From positions 1 to 64,000 of the forward strand of contig JAFYHU010000036.1 of NCBI GenBank assembly GCA_017538965.1: 64,000 bases of DNA, in the 5' to 3' direction. A program made the position numbers and the translations under genes. The notes under the pieces were generated by a model. The model saw nothing but the letters and a program-made list of their open reading frames with translations, did not search any database and had not been told where the DNA came from. Below, piece after piece: positions 35,320 through 42,682 of the stretch (positions are counted from its first letter, which is position 1; every line of letters starts with the position of its first letter). Origin of the DNA: Oscillospiraceae bacterium (GTDB lineage: Bacteria; Bacillota; Clostridia; Oscillospirales; Oscillospiraceae).

Positions 35320-35425
35320 ACAGGAAAATGATTGAGGCCCCCATCCCGGGCACCTTTGCTTTTTATTGTGTAAAACTAACCCGTGTGCTAAAATACTTTA
35401 AATAGGAAAAATGAAAGGCAAGACT
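35320..35425 (+). repeat. Decayed second copy of the tRNA downstream flank
   Basis: From about 35320 to 35425 the sequence aligns with 31916-32018: the terminator hairpin (now GGCCCCC...CGGGCACC, imperfect), TTTGCTTTTT, and a stretch ending CTAAAAT-ACTTT where the first copy has TTAAAAT-GCTTT. Identity is roughly three quarters. The two copies sit just upstream of different genes. Confidence 0.6.
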
Positions 35426-35512
35426 ATGATCATATTAATTACAGGGGCATCCCACACCGGCAAAACGCTTCTGGCACAAAGACTGCTCGAGAAATATCAT
35501 TATGAGCGATAA
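35426..35512 (+). pseudogene. Truncated P-loop kinase/ATPase gene, 28 codons
   Basis: The fragment starts MIILITGASHTGKT, a textbook beta-strand plus Walker A, continues through the following helix and stops after 28 codons. The next gene begins inside it (ATG 35502). It is the 5' end of an ATP-binding protein gene whose remainder has been replaced. Confidence 0.6.
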
Positions 35513-35855
35513 ATCAATTAACAGAATAGATGACTATATCCTTGCTCAGGACTCGGCAATCCAGGAGCGGCTATGGGCCGTCTATAACGCAATCTCCACC
35601 GCAATTCCTGATGCTGAGGAAAGAATCTCCTGGCAGATGCCGACATTCTGGAAGGGGAGAAACATCATTCACTTTGCCGCCGGCAGGAAACACATCGGAA
35701 TCTATCCCGGACCGGAAGCGGTTGAGCAGTTCCAACCCAAGCTGGAAGGATATAAGACTAGCAAAGGCGCAATACAATTTCCAAATAACAAAGAGCTACC
35801 TCTGAATCTTATACAGGAAATCGCGTTGTGGAGTTACAGGAGAAACAAGAAGTAA
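35502..35855 (+). CDS. DUF1801 (YdhG-like) protein
   Basis: A 117-residue cytoplasmic protein with the DUF1801/YdhG fold: an N-terminal helix IDDYILAQD, PDAEERISWQMPTFW, a core IHFAAGRKHIGIYPGPEA and a C-terminal LNLIQEIALWSYR. Relatives include the Bacillus iron chaperone Fra; the function here is not known. No obvious Shine-Dalgarno sequence precedes ATG 35502, which lies within the truncated P-loop gene, so expression may depend on that gene's signals. Confidence 0.8.
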   Translation: MSDKSINRIDDYILAQDSAIQERLWAVYNAISTAIPDAEERISWQMPTFWKGRNIIHFAAGRKHIGIYPGPEAVEQFQPKLEGYKTSKGAIQFPNNKELPLNLIQEIALWSYRRNKK

Positions 35856-35882
35856 AAAACGCCCGGGTTTTGAACCGGGCGC
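35856..35882. terminator. GC-rich hairpin behind the DUF1801 gene
   Basis: GCCCGG and CCGGGC pair (35861-35880) with AAAAAAC in front. On the plus strand no T-tract follows; on the minus strand it is followed by GTTTTTT. It may work weakly for the DUF1801 transcript. Confidence 0.5.
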
Positions 35883-35985
35883 GCGGGGGAAGAAAGAAGG
35901 AATGAAAAGATACTCGCATTTCTGGTCTGATAGTATCAAAATATCAAATGTGTGTCCAGCCTTTTTTGAGACTAGCAAAGATCGT

Positions 35986-36005
35986 TTGAGCGACCGCTCG
36001 CTCAA
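35986..36005. promoter_or_regulatory. Perfect TetR-type palindrome
   Basis: TTGAGCGA-CCGC-TCGCTCAA is a perfect 20-bp palindrome of the pattern bound by many TetR/AcrR repressors (GAGCG half-sites). It lies between the DUF1801 and DUF2974 genes. No TetR gene is in the window, so it may belong to a distant regulator or be left from a deleted gene. Confidence 0.5.
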
Positions 36006-36078
36006 CAGGATCGTAACCAGAAAATGACTGACAGAATGGTTCAGCAAGAAAATAACGCCATGCGCGGAGGGCTTTTCT

Positions 36079-37167
36079 ATGGCAACACTCTTTGATTATC
36101 TGGACTGGCGCGGAGATCTGAGCTTTCAGAAAGACCCGCCCAATGAAGCAGATTACTATCTGATATCCAAAATAGGATGCCCGAACCTGACCGGCATCGT
36201 TCCCTCCGATGAGCGAAAAGTAACTCTGCAGGAGGCTGTGGAGGCGTATGAGGCCAAGGGAGGAAACGAAACTGCTTCTCTCGGCGTCGCAACATCCCCT
36301 CTGGTCCTAGACAGCTTTTACCGTCTGCCGACCGTACCGCGTTTTCAGCCGCTGATGCTTTCCGGATTCAGAAGAACCGATGACTTGGAAAGCACAGAGC
36401 AGTTCTCCGCCCTGACGATCTGCATCCCCGACTTCCCTCGAATTATTACATTCCGGGGTACAGACGACAACATTTTTGCCTGGAAAGAAAACTTTCATAT
36501 GTCTGTTATGGACAAGATTCCCGCACAGGAAGATGCTTTGCACTATCTCCAGTGGGCAATGGAAGTCTATGACGGCAGTTTTGTTGTATGCGGGCATTCC
36601 AAAGGCGGCAATCTTGCCGTGTATGCCTCATCGATGCTTCCGCAAGACATGCAGGATCGGATCGTCAGCGTATACAACTTTGACGGTCCTGGCTTTCAGG
36701 ATGTTTTTCTGAAAGAAGGCGGATACCTCAGAATCCTGCCGAAACTGCATTTTCTGATCCCTCAGAACTCAATTGTCGGTTTACTGCTCTCAACGGGAAA
36801 AGAGCCAGAAATTGTGGCGTGCAATTGTTTTGGTCCCAAAGCTCATGATGGTTTTACCTGGGAAGTACGGGGGACCTGCTTTGTACGTTCGGAAAGGCTG
36901 GGCAGAAGCAGCCTGCTGTTCAAAAAAGCCATGTCGGAAACGCTTGCCGGTATGAGCATGGAAGACAGGGGGGCTTTTATTGAAGGCTTTTTCAAAATCA
37001 TGACTTCTACAGGCGCATTTACGCTTACAGATCTTACGGAAGCAGGTCTCCTCAACGCTTTGGATATCTCCAAATCTCTTGGTCGGGACAAGGAAGTTCA
37101 GCGATTTGCGCTCAGCTTCATCTCAAATACTCTTACAGATATCCGCAACAAAAGAGGGACGCAATAA
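36079..37167 (+). CDS. DUF2974 alpha/beta-hydrolase-like protein
   Basis: The 362 residues match the DUF2974 family of lipase-like proteins. The start LFDYLDWRGDLSF and an early EADYYLISKI are typical. The fold centres on a nucleophile elbow GHSKGG (Ser about residue 174) and a following FDGPGFQ; a preceding TFRGTDDN stretch is also like lipases. No signal peptide is seen, so it is cytoplasmic. GCGGAGG precedes the ATG. The substrate is unknown. Confidence 0.85.
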   Translation: MATLFDYLDWRGDLSFQKDPPNEADYYLISKIGCPNLTGIVPSDERKVTLQEAVEAYEAKGGNETASLGVATSPLVLDSFYRLPTVPRFQPLMLSGFRRTDDLESTEQFSALTICIPDFPRIITFRGTDDNIFAWKENFHMSVMDKIPAQEDALHYLQWAMEVYDGSFVVCGHSKGGNLAVYASSMLPQDMQDRIVSVYNFDGPGFQDVFLKEGGYLRILPKLHFLIPQNSIVGLLLSTGKEPEIVACNCFGPKAHDGFTWEVRGTCFVRSERLGRSSLLFKKAMSETLAGMSMEDRGAFIEGFFKIMTSTGAFTLTDLTEAGLLNALDISKSLGRDKEVQRFALSFISNTLTDIRNKRGTQ

Positions 37168-37206
37168 TATCCGGCATCCAAAAGCGGTGAAAAGGACGGT
37201 GATAGA

Positions 37207-37764
37207 ATGGTAAAAATCATGTGCCTGATCATTCTGGCGCTGGAAGCGAGAGGACTGTATATCAGTATCAGTGAGCGGCACTGGAAGATCTTCGCTTTCT
37301 ATACCCAGCTTTCCAACATTATAACGGCGGTATCGGCCATTCTGGTAATCATCCTTGGCCAGACTCCCTTCACAACGCTACTCCGTTACCTGAGCAGCTG
37401 TATGCTGCTGATGACATTTCTTGTGACCGCCTGTGTTCTGGTTCCGATGGGTGCGGACGCGAAGCAGCTTCTTTTCTCCGGAAACGGAGTCTACCACCAT
37501 CTTCTGATTCCGATCATCTCTATTGCTTCCTATCTCCTGCTAGAACAGCATGTCAAATCCGCATCGGCGATATTGCTCCCGACAGTGATTACTTTCCTAT
37601 ATGGAGTCGCCATGCTCTGGCTGAACTACAAAGGCCTTTTTGACGGTCCGTATCCTTTCTTCCGGGTGAGGAACCAGAGCCTGAAGGCAACAGTACTGTG
37701 GATGACCATTCTGATTGCGGCCATTGCAGCCCTTTCGGCAGTCCTTTTTCTCCTGGGACGCTGA
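37207..37764 (+). CDS. Pr6Pr/FAR-17a-like membrane protein
   Basis: 185 residues with about five or six TM helices. Motifs FYTQLSNII, a conserved YHHLLIPI near the middle and GPYPFFRV in the last third are those of the Pr6Pr (FAR-17a/AIG1-like) family; in eukaryotes AIG1/ADTRP members hydrolyse fatty-acid esters of hydroxy fatty acids through Thr and His. A function in bacteria is not established. It follows the DUF2974 gene by 39 nt and is probably co-transcribed with it. Confidence 0.75.
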   Translation: MVKIMCLIILALEARGLYISISERHWKIFAFYTQLSNIITAVSAILVIILGQTPFTTLLRYLSSCMLLMTFLVTACVLVPMGADAKQLLFSGNGVYHHLLIPIISIASYLLLEQHVKSASAILLPTVITFLYGVAMLWLNYKGLFDGPYPFFRVRNQSLKATVLWMTILIAAIAALSAVLFLLGR

Positions 37765-38108
37765 GAGAACCCGCTACCTGGCCCGTAGCCCGTTTTTTTG
37801 TTCCGCTTTGTTCCACTCAATGCTTTATCATAGCGAAAGGAAACACTTCGGATTTCAATCCGGAGATGAAAGTGAATCTCACCGTACAAATACTCTGATA
37901 GCTTTCATTTTTTGCAAGCTATCGTGCAAAAAACTGTTGATCATGTGATTTTTTGCAAGGTGAAGTGAGACATTTTCTATGTGGAGCAGCTCTATGGTGA
38001 GAAAGTGACCCCGAATCCATTGCTGAGAAACTGACGGCGCTGCCGGAGAGCCTTACGCAGATCATAGCAATCGAGAGTCGGTGATTTGCATGGGGATTCT
38101 CTGATGAA
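37765..38108. other. Intergenic stretch with repeats and coding debris
   Basis: No intact gene. GATAGCT/AGCTATC (37897-37923) is a possible terminator hairpin of the upstream pair. The 12-mer ATTTTTTGCAAG occurs directly repeated at 37907-37918 and 37948-37959. From about 37969 to 38093 two overlapping short frames (ending TGA at 38034 and 38093) read like one coding sequence broken by a frameshift, but they are too short to name. Confidence 0.35.
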
Positions 38109-38777
38109 TCAGAGCGACAGAGCAAAGATGCTGTCTTGAAACATGGAATTCTCATCAAAGTGCATTTCATTGAAAGCCGACTGCAGATATTCTGGCTTGG
38201 CAATGAACGCGTCCCATAACCCTTTGAGTTCTTCTTCGCTCAGTTTTTTATCTGTCAGTTGAGACATTATCTCTTGTGCTTCCGGAATACAGGATTCGTT
38301 CGATTTAAGATAATCGGCCATAATAGTGTCTTTGCTGACGCCAAGCGCGGAAAGGACATATGCCGTAATCACCCCGCAGCGGTCTTTCCCGGCGGTACAA
38401 TGCCAGAGCACGCCGCCGGAAGCGAAGTCATGGCTGAAAATGATGGAAAGCACTTCCTGAATGCCTGACTGGCAGGATACGATCATCTTACGGTATAAAT
38501 CAACCATGTCCGGCACGAAACTGAGCGTCATCTCGCGCGTGATACCGGCCGTTGCCTCATCAAAGATAGGAATCGTGTAATAGGCGATATGATCCGGAAC
38601 ACGGTCGGGCATGCGATCCCGTTCCGTTTCTGTTCTCAGGTCTATTACTGTCGAAATGCCGCCCAGCTCTTCGGGCAGAGCTTGGTGGAGATTGGCCGAT
38701 CGGTAAAGCATGCCGCAGGGAATTATCCGACCGCTGTCTGTTGTAAGGCCGCCGAGGTCTCTGAAGTTGCTGATCAT
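38109..38777 (-). CDS. Tyrosine/dual-specificity protein phosphatase
   Basis: 222 residues of the Y_phosphatase3 family. The start NFRDLGGL and LYRSANL, VIDLRTETER and the catalytic loop HCTAGKDRCG (Cys-x5-Arg with D) are diagnostic; the loop usually ends RTG, here RCG. Relatives act on phosphotyrosine or phosphoinositides, and some are secreted by pathogens; no signal peptide is seen here. Six bases separate it from the small membrane gene in front. Confidence 0.88.
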   Translation of the reverse strand: MISNFRDLGGLTTDSGRIIPCGMLYRSANLHQALPEELGGISTVIDLRTETERDRMPDRVPDHIAYYTIPIFDEATAGITREMTLSFVPDMVDLYRKMIVSCQSGIQEVLSIIFSHDFASGGVLWHCTAGKDRCGVITAYVLSALGVSKDTIMADYLKSNESCIPEAQEIMSQLTDKKLSEEELKGLWDAFIAKPEYLQSAFNEMHFDENSMFQDSIFALSL

Positions 38778-38783
38778 TTGCCC

Positions 38784-38912
38784 TTACCTGAACAGAAAAC
38801 TTGCCGCAAGGATGAAAACAAGCATCTCGATTCCTGCTTCGAGCACGATCCGCTTCAGAGCCTTGTCTTCCTTTTCAACCCGTTCTTTTACCTGCTGGTA
38901 TTCCATTTTCAT
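38784..38912 (-). CDS. 42-residue single-pass membrane peptide
   Basis: A small gene between the glycohydrolase and phosphatase genes. ATG at 38912 has AAAGGAG about 9 nt upstream and the frame stops at 38784. The peptide begins MKMEYQQVKERVEKEDKA, a charged helix, and ends with a hydrophobic segment (AGIEMLVFILAASFLF) suited to a TM helix. Close spacing on both sides implies an operon. Possibly a membrane tether or regulator of its neighbours; that is inference. Confidence 0.65.
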   Translation of the reverse strand: MKMEYQQVKERVEKEDKALKRIVLEAGIEMLVFILAASFLFR

Positions 38913-38925
38913 CACAGACACTCCT

Positions 38926-39921
38926 TTATGATCTGTTTGCTGCGTCAATGCAGGCATAGGCAAAGCGTTTGCTCAGATCCTTGATTTCATCATGCTTCGC
39001 CAGCGTCTGAATCCATTTTTCAGGGATCCTGTGGGCCCCATACCACGTGCCGGCTAGAGCGCCTGCCACGGCAGCTGTCGTGTCGGTATCCCAGCCCAGA
39101 TTAACAGCCTTCAGGACGCAATCGGCGTAGCTTCCGGAATGCAGAAGACACCAGATCGCGGCCTGCAGGGTATCGAAAACATATCCGCCGCTTTTGATCT
39201 CATCCTCCGGCTTTGCTGCGATGTCCTTCAAAGGCGCAATCCTGTCATACAGGTCCGTATAATCCGGATGATCCCGGTAATAGATCAGCGCTTCGATTAA
39301 GCCGGCGGAGACTGCGTCTGCAAGAGAATCGCTCCTGCACAGACGGAAGATGACATTGCAGTAGATTCCGCAGGCTATTTCGCAGCTCCTGCTGGCATGC
39401 GTGCAGTCTGACGCTTTATGGATGATCCCGGATGAACGGTCCGTCAGCATCCGGCCTCTGCTGTTTGGAACCATGGCTTTCAGATAGAACGCGATCGGCA
39501 TGATCCGCATCAGGGACCCGTTCCCGCAGACATCCTCGGACCTGTCGCCGCATTTCAGAGCGGGCCTGCCGAGAAGATGGTTGCTGATGGCTCGCTGTGT
39601 GGCTGTGCCGATGTCAAAGACGGTTCCGGTTGCAGTATAATTTCCGTTGATCATCCAGTCGGCAAACCTTGCCATCTGATCCTCGTAGTCTATGCCTTTT
39701 TCTATGAGAGAATTAATCATACACAGCGTCATGCTGGTATCGTCAGACCAGGTTCCGGCAGGCTGCTTATGAGTCCCGCCGCCTCTCATGTCGCAGACGG
39801 GATCCTGCCTGCGTTCTTCCCGGGTGGTAAATTCGACAGGAACGCCGAGCGCGTCTGCGACGGCGAAGCCGAGAACAGCGCCTTCTACGCTTCTGACAAA
39901 GGATAATGTTTCGTTAGTCAT
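38926..39921 (-). CDS. ADP-ribosylglycohydrolase family protein
   Basis: 331 residues of the ARH/DraG family, which removes ADP-ribose from protein or nucleic acid. Metal-binding motifs are visible: GAVLGFAVADALG, TWSDDTSM (first Asp pair), GNGSLMRI and the C-terminal WDTDTTAAVAGALAG (second Asp cluster). First gene of a three-gene minus-strand operon with a membrane peptide and a tyrosine phosphatase. No ADP-ribosyltransferase gene is seen nearby. Confidence 0.9.
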   Translation of the reverse strand: MTNETLSFVRSVEGAVLGFAVADALGVPVEFTTREERRQDPVCDMRGGGTHKQPAGTWSDDTSMTLCMINSLIEKGIDYEDQMARFADWMINGNYTATGTVFDIGTATQRAISNHLLGRPALKCGDRSEDVCGNGSLMRIMPIAFYLKAMVPNSRGRMLTDRSSGIIHKASDCTHASRSCEIACGIYCNVIFRLCRSDSLADAVSAGLIEALIYYRDHPDYTDLYDRIAPLKDIAAKPEDEIKSGGYVFDTLQAAIWCLLHSGSYADCVLKAVNLGWDTDTTAAVAGALAGTWYGAHRIPEKWIQTLAKHDEIKDLSKRFAYACIDAANRS

Positions 39922-39981
39922 CGTATTATGCTCCTGGCGGAATTCGGATGATAGCCGTCCGTTCCCTTGTTTTTCAGGTTC

Positions 39982-40584
39982 CTATGACTCCCTTGACCAC
40001 AGATAAACCGGCATCGTGATTTCAGCTTCGTTGCAGCTGACTGTCAGTTCAATTTTGCCGGCAGACTTCAAAGCGGCAAATTCACAGCTTTTTCCGTCTT
40101 TGCTGACGGTAAGGGAAGCGGCTTCGCCGTCACTCACGGACCAGCTGACAGGAGGATGGGACATAAAGGGCAGCATTTCCAGGGAAATTACAACAGGCTT
40201 GTCCTCCACATAGGTGGTAAAACCGTCGGGGCCCAGTTCTCTGCCGTAGGCGAAAAGCCGGAAGCTCGTGATGGCGGGAGTCGGGGTCGGTTCAACCGAA
40301 GGACGAGCCTGGAAGTAGATGACTTTGGGCGCCTCTTCCACAGGTTCCTCGATCTTCCTGCTGCGCCATTGAGAGAGAAGCTCAGACGGAGAAAAAGAAT
40401 CGGGAAGAGTAACCGGCCTGAACTGAATGAGCGGCAGGAAATTGATGAAAACTGCGATCACGGTTGCGATTGCAAGAATAACGGCAAAGACATTCAGGGG
40501 CTTCAGGCTGCTTTCAAGGGAGTCGTCTTTTTTTTCAGGAGCGTTTCCGGATTTTGTTTTGTTTTCAGAACTGGAATATGACAT
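39982..40584 (-). CDS. Membrane-anchored protein with Ig-like C-terminal domain
   Basis: 200 residues of unknown function. After about 30 polar residues comes one TM helix (about 30-52, VFAVILAIATVIAVFINFLPLI broken at the end), a Pro/Glu/Ala/Thr linker with PTPTPA, and a C-terminal domain of about 90 residues whose pattern (VSWSVSDGEAASLTVSKDGKSCEF) resembles a Big-2-like bacterial Ig fold. The longer open frame upstream is antisense to the acetyltransferase gene and not used. Confidence 0.7.
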   Translation of the reverse strand: MSYSSSENKTKSGNAPEKKDDSLESSLKPLNVFAVILAIATVIAVFINFLPLIQFRPVTLPDSFSPSELLSQWRSRKIEEPVEEAPKVIYFQARPSVEPTPTPAITSFRLFAYGRELGPDGFTTYVEDKPVVISLEMLPFMSHPPVSWSVSDGEAASLTVSKDGKSCEFAALKSAGKIELTVSCNEAEITMPVYLWSRES

Positions 40585-40842
40585 GGGATTCTTCCTCGTC
40601 TGATCAGAATGGAATACAATCTTAGCATACGAGGGTATATGACTCAACTTCAAAAAAGAGGCACAATAAAAATATTTTAAAAACGAAAAGTGAAAAATTA
40701 TGTTAACCGACGGAAAGAGATTTTCCCGGTTTGACAGCTGCTCATCCTGCCTTGTCGGCCTCCCGGTTCTTGCCTTTTCAAAAGGATCATGATAAAATTT
40801 GACCAGGTTTGAGTCTGTTGATTTCCGGAAAGGATTGGTGAC

Positions 40843-41370
40843 ATGATGATTATCCGTAAGGCGACCTCGGCGGATCTGTCTGCTGTCGAATCCGTCTATC
40901 ATGAAATTCACGATGCGGAAGAGAAAGGAATCATCACAACCGGCTGGCTTAGGGGCATCTATCCCGTTCGGGCCGTTGCTGAAAGGGCGCTGCAGAGAGA
41001 CGATCTGTTTGTCATGGAAGAGGACGGCGTCATCTGCGGGGCGGCACTGATCAATCAGATTCAGGTAGATGTGTATGCAGGAGCTCCGTGGAAACATGAT
41101 GTGCCCGATGATCAGGTCTGTGTTCTGCATACGCTGGTAATTTCCCCCAAAGCAAACGGAAGAGGCCTCGGAAAGCAGTTTGTTCGGTTCTATGAGGACT
41201 ATGCGCTCAAAAACGGGATGCCGGAGCTGCGCATCGACACAAACGAGAAAAACATGAGGGCCAGAGCAATGTATCGGAAGCTTGGGTACGAGGAGATCGG
41301 CATTGTTCCGACTGTTTTCAACGGAATTCCGAATGTAAATCTGGTGCTGCTTGAGAAATATCTGAAATAG
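40843..41370 (+). CDS. GNAT-family N-acetyltransferase
   Basis: 175 residues with the GNAT acetyl-CoA motif VISPKANGRGLGKQ (motif A, normally Q/RxxGxG/A) and a C-terminal DTNEKNMRARAMYRKLGYEEIG. The start has two adjacent ATGs (40843, 40846). The closest family members are generic (ribosomal or small-molecule acetyltransferases). Its leader sequence recurs at 32739 in the tRNA island. Confidence 0.9.
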   Translation: MMIIRKATSADLSAVESVYHEIHDAEEKGIITTGWLRGIYPVRAVAERALQRDDLFVMEEDGVICGAALINQIQVDVYAGAPWKHDVPDDQVCVLHTLVISPKANGRGLGKQFVRFYEDYALKNGMPELRIDTNEKNMRARAMYRKLGYEEIGIVPTVFNGIPNVNLVLLEKYLK

Positions 41371-41399
41371 AAGGAGAAGGGGATGCAGGCAGGAGACAA

Positions 41400-42146
41400 C
41401 TACACCTGCACCAGTACCGTTGCCACCAATCCGGTGACAGCAAAATGAATCGGATAATAGAGATAGAAAAACCGCTTCATCATCGGCTGCTGTCTGCGGC
41501 ATTCTCTGCCGCTTTCGTACAGCGCGACCAGCAACGCAATTCCTGCAGCCAGAGACTGCGCGACGACAAACAGGCCGGAACTTGCCCAGATCTCGCCCAT
41601 TTTCAAGTGCCACAGACAGCTCACGGTAATCGTCTGGCCGATCAAGACGATCATGGCCAATACAAACTGCTTCCTGTTGCTCTCACGCAGGGCATAAAAC
41701 AGGAGAATCCAGAGAACCGAGGAAAAAGACCATTCGCAGAAGATGCTGAGGCCGAAAAGAAAAACGATCGCAAGGATTTTCCATGCTTTGTGATGGATGG
41801 AGTCGAAGCAAATCAGAATCAGCAGTCCCGCAGCCAGAGAAAAGAACATGTTGAAACCTTCAAACAGACGAAAGCCATGAAACCGCGCAAAAGGAAACTG
41901 CGCGATCACCGCAAACAGGAGCACTCCGAAAAAGATTCGGACACGATGATGAGAATTCCGGTAAGCCTTTACCAGCATCAGGCACGTAACCGGTGCTGTC
42001 ATGTGAGAGATGAGATCAAACAGGATAAACCAGATCGGCGCAGCCGCGAGATTCTGAGGGAAGAAGAAAATGTCTGCAGCAGGAAACAGCGTAAAGGGGA
42101 GAATGGCAGAAAACAGCAGGGAATCGCGCGTGAGTTTGCAGTTCAT
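41400..42146 (-). CDS. TraX-family membrane protein
   Basis: 248 residues with about eight TM helices and the TraX pattern: an early DIFFF/ISHMTAPVTCLML, FARFHGF, IFCEWSF and a C-terminal FFYLYYPIHF. Plasmid TraX acetylates F-pilin; chromosomal relatives in Firmicutes are probably acyltransferases of cell-envelope molecules. GGAGG sits 7 nt upstream of the ATG at 42146. Confidence 0.85.
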   Translation of the reverse strand: MNCKLTRDSLLFSAILPFTLFPAADIFFFPQNLAAAPIWFILFDLISHMTAPVTCLMLVKAYRNSHHRVRIFFGVLLFAVIAQFPFARFHGFRLFEGFNMFFSLAAGLLILICFDSIHHKAWKILAIVFLFGLSIFCEWSFSSVLWILLFYALRESNRKQFVLAMIVLIGQTITVSCLWHLKMGEIWASSGLFVVAQSLAAGIALLVALYESGRECRRQQPMMKRFFYLYYPIHFAVTGLVATVLVQV

Positions 42147-42252
42147 GATATGACCTCCACAGCAGGCACAGCTTTTTTGTGATCTGTTTCTTAGACGATC
42201 AGAAACGGATTTCGTTACAGACTTTTTAAAACAGAAGACAGGGGCAAGACTA

Positions 42253-42281
42253 TTGCGCAACACGTTTTTTTGTGATACTAT
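42253..42281 (+). promoter_or_regulatory. Promoter of the HPr-like gene
   Basis: TTGCGC (42253-42258), 17 bp, TACTAT (42276-42281), 60 nt before the GTG start. Confidence 0.55.
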
Positions 42282-42341
42282 AGCTTTCAGAAAGGCTTGA
42301 CCGGCCTGCTTCAGCAAGAAAGAAGAAAGGAGGATGGTCCC

Positions 42342-42587
42342 GTGAAGGAAGTAAACCTTCAGTTTTCCAACATGGAAGACGTTCAGAAATTTGTCTCCAT
42401 CACCTCCGGCTTCCCGGAGAGACTGGAACTGCTGCCGCTTGACGATGACAACGTCAAGGTGAGCGGAAAGTCTATCGTGGGCATTTTCAGCCTGGAATGC
42501 TTCAAACCGCTTCGTTTTCGCATTTATGCCGACGATGATCGCGTGAAAGAAATCTGCGACCAGCTGAAAGACTTCAATATCAGGTGA
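42342..42587 (+). CDS. HPr-like protein without the phosphorylated histidine
   Basis: 81 residues with the HPr fold pattern: an N-terminal helix EDVQKFVSITSGFP, then KVSGKSIVGIFSLECF matching the KSIMGVMSL region around HPr Ser46, and a final helix. The active-site GxHARPA motif is absent (the position reads LQFSNMEDV), so it cannot carry PEP-derived phosphate. Such proteins are commonly Crh- or regulator-like in Firmicutes. The start is GTG 42342 with AAAGGAGG 7-8 nt upstream. Followed by a strong terminator. Confidence 0.75.
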   Translation: MKEVNLQFSNMEDVQKFVSITSGFPERLELLPLDDDNVKVSGKSIVGIFSLECFKPLRFRIYADDDRVKEICDQLKDFNIR

Positions 42588-42637
42588 GTCTGCCGACAGG
42601 ACAAAACTGCTTTCTAACTGAATGAAGATAAAAGAAC

Positions 42638-42661
42638 ACCGGGAGCATTTTTGCTCCCGGT
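42638..42661. terminator. Bidirectional terminator, perfect 10-bp hairpin
   Basis: ACCGGGAGCA-TTTT-TGCTCCCGGT between two convergent genes (HPr-like and hydrogenase/EAL). A-rich sequence lies on the left and T-containing sequence on the right. Confidence 0.85.
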
Positions 42662-42682
42662 ATGCTTATCTTCCGGACAGGC

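Noticed and set aside
40585-41613. Upstream two thirds of the minus-strand frame ending at 39982
   Set aside because: It is antisense to the GNAT gene; only the last 200 codons have a coherent TM/Ig-like design.
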